From Aphrophora alni (Eukaryota; Arthropoda; Insecta; Hemiptera; Aphrophoridae), in contig OY740769.1 of the NCBI GenBank assembly GCA_963513935.1, positions 75,099,712 to 75,163,711 on the forward strand: 64,000 bases of DNA, written 5' to 3'. Positions 17,577-28,719 of this stretch are shown one piece after another. The translations under genes and the position numbers were made by a program. The stretch's first letter is position 1. Each line of letters opens with the position of its first letter. The notes beneath the pieces were generated by a model. It was not told where the DNA came from, searched no databases, and saw nothing but the letters and a program-made list of their open reading frames with translations.

Positions 17577-20500
17577 ACATATACATATACAAGTACAAAA
17601 AAATCTAATAGGCCAATGAATAAATAACATATGATTGAAACAACAGTAAACCAGGTGATTAAAAAAAACAACAGTGAAAAAAGAGAAAAAAGAAAATTAT
17701 TCAGTTAGTCTGGAGAATTTAATAAGTACAGTTGATATATATAGATATAGTGTGTTAAATGAAAATAAGAAGATGAAAGTATTAATTGGAATGGAATTTT
17801 AAAGTGGTTATTGAAGGAAAACAGAAGAAAAAGGTAAAAACACTGTTATAAACAATTACCAAAAAGTGGAATTATATTGAAAAAAAAAAAACATTGAAGT
17901 AAAGGGTGAGACTTGTGATTATTGTTTAAATATATTTTTTTTCTTTTTGATGAGTGAATGATGAGTGGACTCGAACCATAGATTAAATTTGTTTTATATT
18001 TGTATATATATTAAATATATATATACATATTTTTTCATTCATTAAGGCATTCAACGTTTTATTGATTGATTTTTTTTTTGTGTTATGTTTGATTTGTCAT
18101 TTTTTTTTTTATTCATATTAACATTTGGAAGAAGCCGGCACTGACCTGGAACCCCGAGAAAGACAATAACAATTGAAACAAAAATATATATATGTATAAT
18201 TGTAGAAACATTACAAATTGTTAGAGTAAAACAATTACCAAAAAGTTGTATTACATAGGCTAAATGATTAATTAACCTTCATTGATATAAAATTAAGTAA
18301 CTTCCTAAGACAAATAATTAGGGTGTCTAGTGTCTACCAACTGCAAAAAGGTACAAATTTTGTTAATAATTCGGGAAAATCAAGATGAAAAATGTGGAAT
18401 GCTGATTGATGCACAATTGTTTTATGACATACCATAATTACCTTTGTTCATAATAATTATGTGTAATAGGTTAAATTATTATTAATAGGAAATTTCAGTC
18501 ATTACAATTAATTATATGTTGCTTTATAAAACTGAATTATTTTTAAAAGAAAAAAGACACTGAAGATTTAATTTAATCGTTGGTCAAGAACAAGTAGTTT
18601 ATTGAAAAATAGAAAATTGACGAAATATGTATTTAATTTGAAATCACATAATAGATAAAAATCTGTTTAAAAATTTAGCAGTAAAAGTCTCTCTCATCAT
18701 ACAGGTACAGTAGACTCTCACTAATCCGGCAGATATGGGACCAGGGTCCTGCCGGATTAGGGAAAACGCCGGATTACTGGATGGTTAACAATAAAACCAC
18801 TGTAAATACATAAAACACGTTTTTATTGGGGCCTGAACACTGTTATATTATTATTATACATGTATTATCATTATTACAATAGGTAGTGATTCGGAACGCC
18901 TTATTCCATTGGAGTAAAAAAACTGTCAATTTTCTTTTATTTTTTAGCTTGAAAGAAAAGACACTTTTAACACTTTGTCTTGAAGTCTTTTTAAAACAAG
19001 AATTTCACTAGCAGACACATTATTTTCTTCCGCCCACTTTACAGCAGTTGCAAATGCATCCTTGGCAGCATCGTTGCTCACAGTAAGTTGAAGGCTGGAT
19101 TCTTCCTCTTTCTCGTCGCAGTCTTCTCCTGCATCTCCCCTGGTTATCTCTTCGACTATTTCTTCATCTGTCATAATCTGGCCATTTTCTTCTTCTTCAC
19201 CGATCAGCCACATGTTTACATCTTCTGCTGTCAGGCTTTCGTTTTCATCAACTAGTTTTTCAGAAATAGTATCTAGCAGCTCAATCAGCTCCCGATCAAC
19301 ATTTTCTTCATCCTCTACATTCTTATCAACAGCAAGCGGCATTTCAATGTCATTGTTAAGTCATTGCCCATTTCGTTGCTTTTCTTTTTTTTTGTACTGC
19401 TCCAAGAGAGCCAAATCAGGCCATAAGTTGCGCCATGAACAAACAAATTGTTTTTTCAGGGAGATTTTCCCAAGCATTAGCAAGGTCAAAAACCGCGTCT
19501 TTCAAGTTCGTTTCTTTCAATGACTGGATTACACTGCATTCTTTCGATAACACTTTGTAAAGCAAAGTTTTTTTATAGTGCATTTTTACAGTCTGAATCA
19601 CATTCTGGTCCATGGGTTGTAGAAGAGGCGTAACATTAGGCGGCAAAAAAAGGACACGGAAGCCTTTACTTTTTAGTTCATCTTCTGGTGGGTGACCGGG
19701 GCAGTTGTCCAAAATAAGCAAGGCTTTTTGGGGCAATTTCTTTTTTTTCCAGGAACTTTTTCACTGATGGCACAAATATTCCGTCGAACCATTCCTTAAA
19801 CACTGTTTGTGTCATCCATCCTTTGCCTGCATTTTTGTAATCAACAGGCAGGTTGACATTTTTAAATGCCCTGGGATTCTTTGCCGTGCCGATAACCAAT
19901 AATTTTAATTTATGTTCGCCACTTGCATTGGCACACGGCATAAATGTTATTCTGTCCTTGGTCAGTTTTTGTCCCGGAGCACTTGCTTCAGCACGGTGGA
20001 CAAATGTCTTTTTAGGCAAAAGCCGGTAAAACAAACCACTTTCATCGGCATTATAGATTTGGTCAGGAGTTAATTCTAGTTCATTAATGATTTCCTTAAA
20101 CTTTTCTTTATAAGGGTCGACTGCAGCAACATCACACGATAGTTTTTCGCCTGTCATACTCAGCAAACGAATTCCAAAACGCTTTTTAAATTTTTCAAGC
20201 CATCCTTCACTAGCCTTGAAATCGTCATTCCCCATTATTCTTTCGTAAAATATCTTCGCTTTTTCCTTGAGAATTTCTCCTGTTATTGGCGTGTGCCATT
20301 TCTTTCTTGAATAAACCAAGCATATAGGCTATCCTCAACCTGAGGGAACTCACCCTTTTTTAACGTTTTCCGGACACTTTTAACGTTGTCATTGTTTTCA
20401 CAAAAAGATTTTATTTTGTCTCGGTTCTTACGTATATCATGTATTGTAGCTCGGCCGACACCATATTCATTTGCTAGGTTGGTAAGATGATCACCTTTGT

Positions 20501-23500
20501 CAAGTCTCTTTAAAATCACATTTTTCTGAAACAGTGTTAAAGTTTTATGTTTCCGTTTGCTCTGAGACATTTTCACACACTTTAATGTACTGCTGTACAC
20601 CGTACTACAAACTGTCACGCACTACACACCGTCAGGCTCTGTTACACAATGCCGCGGCGGGTAAATTACCGATCGCTAGTTGTTTGTTTGTTCCCCCACC
20701 ACGACCGTCAAAAACGCCGGATTACTGGAGTGCCGGACTGGCACAGTGCCGGAATATAGAGGGTGTACTGTACATTGAATCTAAAAATAAGCTTTGCCTT
20801 ATTCTTCAATCATCTATTTTGGGGCCATTTTAATGTTAGTATGTTTGTTAAAATTTAAATAATAGTTAAAATAAAGTTTTTTACTTTGTTTCCGTCAAGT
20901 GACCTCATTTTTGTGTTAGTGATGCGTTCAGGACTTTTATGCCATCTTCAGACACAACATAAATATATTACATAACTGAGGTCGTTAAACATTAAAATTA
21001 TTTACACTAAACTGTAATATTTGAAAATTAGGGCCAACTTACTTTACATATTAATATAGCCACACAGTTTGTGCGACAATTGTGATATTTAAAAATTAAC
21101 ACCTTTTACGGTTTTATTTATAAATATTACTTTATAAAAAATGAGTTTATGAATTTAATTTTATTTTATTTTCAACTTGTAATTTTAATAATTTTAAAGT
21201 TATTGCTCAGCTTATGGGCGCCAGATGTTGTGAACATCAATTTTGAAAAATATGAATTTACTTATTAAAAAGATCTCGAGGCATGGTTTCTTTTGTAAGT
21301 GTATTTACAGTGATTCTTTGGTAGTGAATGAATAACTCTTGTGTAGACTGAAATTTTAACATACATTTATTATAGACAAAATATTTTGATACAGTAACAT
21401 ATTATTTAAACATATCATGAAAGTAAATATGAATATTATCTTAGTTAATATAATTTATCTTTTTATTGTCTCAGAAGGAGAACTATTCATTTATTCCATG
21501 AATTTAAATCTTTACTTTAAATGTTGCAACAAGAAATTAATTTTTAAATTTAAATTACTTTGAAGATCTCTGAAGGAGATTTACTTTAAATATTGAAAAT
21601 TTCATTATATTATTTATTTATTTTTCTTGAAATATTTTCAAGAAGATTAAAATGATCAAACATATATAGCAAATATATTAAAACATAATATAATTTATTA
21701 ATCTAAAGTTAACATACCACAACACCAATTTTTATAAAAATTGTCCGAAGATAGTAGTTCAGACGTCCAGTATCTTGCAGTTTACTGCGATCGTTGCTTT
21801 CAGGAAAGTTCATGTTACATATACTCGCACAGCATTCTAGAAATGTTTTTCTTATAATAGTTCATAGCGTTTATGGTTTTTTTAAGAATATTCATCTTAA
21901 CACACGCTTTTCGCCACGCGGAAAACGATCTGTTTAAGACTCGCGTATAGAGAACATAGTCTCTTAAAAATAATGTTTTAGTTTTTATTAATAAGTTTCT
22001 GTCCCTTTTTATTATTAATCTTGCAAACACGAGTGTTCATTAAATTATTGGTATTAATTGTCCAGTCATTCACACTATACCAATTGTCTCACTATGTCTG
22101 TCCATCGTCTACACTGAGTCTATAAGTCTTTTAATCACGTGACATTGTCATTGAAAAACTCTTTACCACTTTTCTAATCTTTTTATATACTGCTAATCTC
22201 TACTTGAGACTGAAAATTAAATATATTACATTTTTAACTAGTCCTTCCTAAGACTGAACTAAACACATCTTACCACCTCAAGATTCCAACTAAGACTGAA
22301 CAAGAAGGCATGGTGAATTCTTACTTCCGTTACTACAAGGTTCACATAGCTCGCTTCAAGGATTGTCTTATCATTTCCCGCTGACTTTGTGATAAAACCT
22401 TCTCGCATCTCACTTAATGCACTGTTCAAATACTACGCATATCACAACTCATCCTTTTTACAATTATAATCACACACAAAATTATTTAGTTTCTTATAAC
22501 TAAATTTTCTTAAAATCTATACATTATTATTTACTTGTGTTTGGAAATCTATTCTAATTGAATTTACCTTGTTTTAACTTTAAGAGCCATAAGTCATGTT
22601 TTTGACTTACATTCTATTACCCTCTATTCAATACGATTTCCATTATAGTAAATATTTTATTCAAATTAACCTTTTTTAGGTATTACAAAACACATATCAC
22701 ATTAAAAGTACGTTTAGGTATACACCTTCTGGCTACCGGACAGCAACTGATAGTCTGTTACCTCGCACACACTCGGAACCTGTACTTACCGCAGACTTCT
22801 TGAATTCTTATAGCCGTGTCGTACAAGGAATTTGAGTCAAAATTTATTTGGTCGTTCAATAGTCGATTTTTACCATTTGCATCTCTTGATTTGAACCCCT
22901 TATAAATCTCATACTCCTCGACTGCATTCATATATCTACCTTTAGAACATATTTTAATTGGTTTCAGGTTATTTTGTAGGTTCGTGTAACCATGGTCCTC
23001 GTCTATTAGATGGCATGCAAAATGCGATTACTTAACTGAAATTTTTCTTTTTTCAATTTAACAAAAGAATTTGTGTGTTTTATTTGTATCACATATATTT
23101 CTTAAAATACAGCCTGTTACTGCTTTACTCGACAATATGATCCGCACACTGCAACAGTGTGATGTTTGCTTTAACCCGTTTATTTCTTTGGACGTTATTC
23201 ACAACAGAAGGTTGTAATTGGGAAATTGAACTTAATGCTATGCAATTCCAATAAACCCTTAATTTTATTCAAGTCCCACCTTTGGGGAACTGCTTGATAA
23301 ATTATTTATTAACGTCCTTATTCTGTCAAACATCACAATGCCTCAGAATAAAATACTGTCTTTAGTATTTATTCTTAGATGTTAGGAATTACTTTAAAAT
23401 TCCTTTATTACTTTTATTATTTAATCAAAACTAGCTCTTTTTTCTCTTATTGCTTTAACTTTAAAACTCACTCTCGGGGAGTGTCATTTGAAAGAGTTAT

Positions 23501-26500
23501 TTTGCAGAATCTATTTAAAACTGTGAAATTTATGAGAGCACAAATTATTTTGAAATACATACTTAATTTTAAGCTGAAAACAATATAGGGTTAGTTTAAA
23601 ATCCACACAACAAAATGTTATCCAGAAATAAAAATTATATTTTAATTAAAAATTCCTTTTAATTCCATAAATTATTCATGATTTCAAATCATAAATTTTC
23701 TTAACTTGATATAATCATAAATTTTCTTAATTTCAAAACATCTTACAGAAATTCAACATAAATATCAATGACTCTATTATTTCTCTAATTATTATTAAAA
23801 TGAATAAATATATTTACTGAATATTAAACTCAAACTTACTTTAAAATAAAAACACATTGACTTTAAAAAGTACATATATATAAAATAAAAAAGAATTTAA
23901 ACTTGATAATTTTTCCCAGAAAGTTTTTAAATTTATTTTTTATTTCAAAGCGAATATTTATTCAAGATCGTAACTGTGGTACCTTGTAAACATATTTATA
24001 GCTGTTTTCGGCTCCTGTTAGGCAAAGCTGTTTACAGTTGTTCTGCTGAGGGTTGAAGTCTAGTTGATGTCAGCTAGCAGTCCTCAGTTACGTTGGCTGT
24101 TTGTTGTATTTTGCTATACCATTTGAAATGCCAGGTCGCTTCCAATAAGACAAATAAGATTGATATAGTGCTGATCACATAAAGATGATTGTATATGACT
24201 CTCCTTCTAGGAGCTGGATAGAGAGTTGTTCTCCTACCAGGAGCTTGATAGGACTCCTTCTACGAGCTGGATCAAGACTCAAGAAAAGTTCTGTTGAAAT
24301 GGACCTCCAAAACTTTTTCCCTGTTCCATGGTACCAATTTCTATGAACATTTCCCTTTAATTTATGACGTTTAAAGTTGATTAATTTGGTTTATTTCTTC
24401 AAGATTTCACTTTAGTTAGTTTTTATTATAACCCTTTTTGTTATTTTAATGTTTATTTTACTTTAATTAGTTGTTGATATCTAATTATTATTTAGTTTAT
24501 TTGTACATGGGTTGCCAGCACTGCTTTTGCAAAATCCAAACACTTGACTCCTCCCCTATTGTGTGGTAGGGTTTGCTGCAGGTTCATTCCTGTAATGTCT
24601 GACTTTCTGGAATTTAATTTGTACACTTTCTTGAAAATTCCCATATCTCTGGTTCTAACAGGAATTCTGGAAATCTGTAAATGTCATTTTGTTCCTCTTG
24701 ACTTCTGGATTCCATACAACTTTGATTTAAAGTTGTAGGATGATAACTTTTTAAGATGTACCCTTTTTCGTTTTTCATGATTTTTTCTTTGACCAACTTT
24801 TGATTGGTTCGGAATTTCTTAATTCTTCTTTTTGGTTTTTGTAGCCTCTGCCTTAGAAATGAAGGAATTCTTTACGTTTTTCATTTATTTTCATTTTCTG
24901 ATAAGTTATTCATTGTTGAACTTAGTCGATTTTTCGATGGTCAAACCCCCCCCCCCCCAATTAATTATATATGTACTTATTTTGGTATCATTTTATTATG
25001 TCACATATCCTTAACCTATTTCCATTATAAAAATTTTAACTTATTATCTAGACAAAATGTTTTTTGCAATAACTTGTAACTTGTAAAGTGGTCCTTGGTA
25101 TTATCTAATAGTACACAAGTAAAAAAAACAGACAAAAACACTAAAGTTCTGAAATATTTGTAAACACTATTCACTTTCTCAATCAGTAGAGTATAAAAAG
25201 AAGACTGAATTGTTTCAATCTAAAATGGACCTGTGCTGAGTGTTGAACTACAGATTTCCCCCCCTTTTATTTTTTTATAAAGCCTGTTGGGAAAGGAAAA
25301 AGGATAAAGGATGATTCATCTAAGACAGTTCCCATCTTTTTAGTTCTCAGGGGTTACATTCTGAAGGGAGTGATTTTTTGATTTTTGTCATGAATCATTC
25401 ATCAAAAGTGACAACGATGTGGATTGCTGCATGTTATGCAGTGGGTTTCTCCATATCCATGATTTATACATCATTTCTGGCCATTTATTTACTAGAGGAA
25501 CTATGGTAGTACATCAGAAATAACCAACGATTTAAGCTCTTTACTTCAAAAACGCAATGTACAGTATTGCTTTCAATCACCGTAGACAGGTCCATCAATC
25601 CTTATTTTATCTTAATGGAACTCAACTACAAACTGATATTACTGTCAAATTCTTCGTATTATTTGATCACTGACTTTTTTGGATTCATCATTTATTTGAT
25701 CTGAAAACAGGCTGTGACAGAACTCTTAACATGGTACGCATTCATAGCGGTTTTCGGTGAGGAGCCAATTTATGTTACGATTTTACTGTGCACTTGTTCA
25801 TTCGTGGGTTGATTATTGCTCTATATTCTACTCATCCGCAAGACCATCAGGAACTGAGAAGTTTAATTTGGTTCATAACTGTGCGCTTCATCCTGTTTCG
25901 GGAGCTTTTCGTTCGAGTCCAGTTTCTAGCTTACTTGTTGAAACTGGTGAACCATCTCTTTCTCGATGAAGACAACAACTACAAATATCATATATTAGTA
26001 ATCTGCGCTCCAAAATGTATTGTCCATAATACGACACTGTGTTTTGTAATACTTTGGCTGTACAATAATAATATCGCCACTACCACACTGGTATGGCATT
26101 AGAACTTTTAGAATCCTCAACAATTTGGTATTTGTACTTCACAATATATGAGTAAGCTCCATATTTATTCCTCCATGTATTATTCAAATACCGCTTTTTG
26201 AATTTTCACTTTCCAGGTTTATAAAGTATAACACTCTTGATACTTGGAAATCTCAAGGTAATCTAGCTGGATGGATCTACACCATTTTTTTATGTAGTCT
26301 TGGGTTAGATCCCTCTCTTTCAACTTTCCTATCAGGTCTCGGTTTACCAATTTTTGTTCTTTTCTGACCCTGATGATATTAGAGTATTCGAGCACAGCTA
26401 TGGTCTTTATTTTATAATCTTTTATTCTTTTTTTATAAGGTGATGATAACCAAGAGGTTTTTTGACTTTAAACAACAAGAAAAGAAAAAGAAGCTAATGT

Positions 26501-28630
26501 CAACTCTCAATTTCTTGTCCAGATTCATAAGGTACAACATTCCTGAAGTACTGTATCATATGGAGTTTAAGCTTAGATTGTGTAACTATGTAAAGCCAAA
26601 TGGAATATGCTATCCCACCTACTGTATAGAGCCGCCGAAATGTCATCTGTTTGGCTTTGTTAAATATATTTTATTGGGGAAGTTATTCTAAACAAATGAA
26701 GATGTGATTGATGACATTCATTGTTTGGTCATCTGGTAACCAAAAGAGTTCTTTACCAAACTGGCTAGGATCAGTAAGCTTCCTGGGAGCTGAATTATAG
26801 TGGTAGAAAAATATGTGTTGAGGAGTATAATAAAAGTCCATTCTGTAACGTTGTTTGTGGAAATTGCAGCAATGCCTAGGACTGATCACCATAGTGAATT
26901 ATAAATAAATTAATTGTAGAGTGCACATATAGTTGGCTGTGATACCATCTGCAACAACTTCAACCCAAGTCTAAATATTCTTTGTTCCAGTAGTCCTAAT
27001 GTGTTCTCAAGATGTTACGCTAGATTGGACTCAACTTATTTATTTCTGGCAGTAGAATAAAAACCTTTGTATCATGTACGATGCATGTATCCTATTAGCA
27101 AGAGTTGTACTTGTCAATCTCGTTGATTGTTGAAGCAAACAGTGGTGTAATATTGAAATCAAGAATGTGGGCTCTAGTATCACAGTACGGAACACATCAA
27201 TGGACTTTTGGATTAGTGAACCAATTTATTTCTATTTCATAGAAAAGTGCGGAGAATTAAGTTATTTCATGTTTTCAAACTGACCAATATAAATAGACTA
27301 TTCGTGTTTTCAAATAACCCAAATTGTTAAAACTCGTTTCAATCAATAAATAAAGTGTAGCTAAGGAATTTCAGTTTGTATTAGATATATTACATTTGAT
27401 CACATAAGCGCAAGGTATCCTTAACCGATACTACATGCAAAATTGTGTAATTATTCAACAAAATTTTTGTCAAACATGTAACCATTACATCCCATTTGTA
27501 AAGAAAGGTTAGTACATAGAAATAAATCATCAGTACAAAAAAGTTTATTTTGACACTGTTGGCGAAAATTTTTAGTTGGAGAAATTAAAAAAAATTCATA
27601 ATTTACAAATTCTGAATTTGTAAAAAACTAATGTGTGGAAATTTCATGTAGTGATAAAGGAAAAATGATTGACAAATTTAAATATATTGCAAACACATTT
27701 GAAAGAAAAAAGTTTATAATCAAAACAAACAGTAATTATAAGAAGAAGGGCTTATCACATAAATTTAATAAATATTTCTAATTATATTTATTAGTTTTCC
27801 TTGACTCAGGATGAATCTGCTGGTGTAATAGATGCAGTCTAACTCCTAATATATGTTCAAACTGTTTCCGGAGGTTTTAACATCAATGAAGAGTTCCTGA
27901 TACAACAAAGGATTCAAAATATCTATGAATCCGTCATGAAAGTTTTAAATAGCATTATTATTGTCAAGAAACTTTCGGCCAGAGAGGGTAAAATCAATGC
28001 ATTGTATTTAAAATATGGTTAGTTTGTTTATTAGGAAAGGGTTCAACAAAGCATTGCACTGTATCTTCCATCAAGTGCTAGGCAATTATTGTTCTTTGAC
28101 TCATTGCTAGTTTCTTTCCTTATAGAAATGAAGACACAATATGCCGATTTAGTTTTATGAACAAAAATAAGCTAGTTAATCATAAAGAACTAAAACAATT
28201 TTTGTTTTCAAACAAGAAAAGAAGAAATAGATTTGTGTTTGTGTGCATGCCCGTGCTTGCATACATGCTATAATAATATTGATTTACTATTTTTTTTTTC
28301 CAATTTATAATGTGACTATTGTTTTGAATATTTTCGTTTATCAAAAGCCCTGGTTATAGTATTAGATTTTAAATAAGAACTATGTATAGTAAAAATAACA
28401 ACTGCACTACTCTTTTTTAATAATTTAATTAAACACAAATTTAATGATAATGTTTATACAAGAAAAGTTAACAAATGAAATATACTTTGTTTATTAGCTT
28501 CTTATTTCTTTATAATGTCCTCTTTATTTATTGTCCTCTAGTTACCAATCCTACACCCATTTCTTTTATATCCCCAACCTAACCTTTCTTAATTCTCAAT
28601 CTCAAATCTATCAAAATTTAGATTATTATT

Positions 28631-28719
<89 letters not shown>

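Larger units (their letters stand above)
14881..18255 (+). mobile_element. Gag-only (non-autonomous) LTR retrotransposon, complete with 4-bp target duplication
   Basis: Two direct LTRs (14881-15778 and 17360-18255) begin TATAACAATT and end GTATTACA. TAGG occurs directly outside both ends (14877-14880 and 18256-18259), a 4-bp target site duplication. The internal 1.58 kb holds one long frame (15906-17228) and no reverse transcriptase, protease or integrase. A primer-binding-site candidate TGGCGCCGCAACGTGTTGGC starts three bases after the 5' LTR and resembles tRNA-Lys-type sites. The LTRs differ by one clear substitution (15427 region, T versus A) and about two bases of indel, so the insertion is recent. 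The ends lack the usual TG..CA. The layout matches the TR-GAG class, whose mobility depends on polymerase supplied by another element. Confidence 0.88.

Noticed and set aside
24544..25079. Several short frames around the C13 run
   Set aside because: They overlap in different frames and strands with no conserved features.
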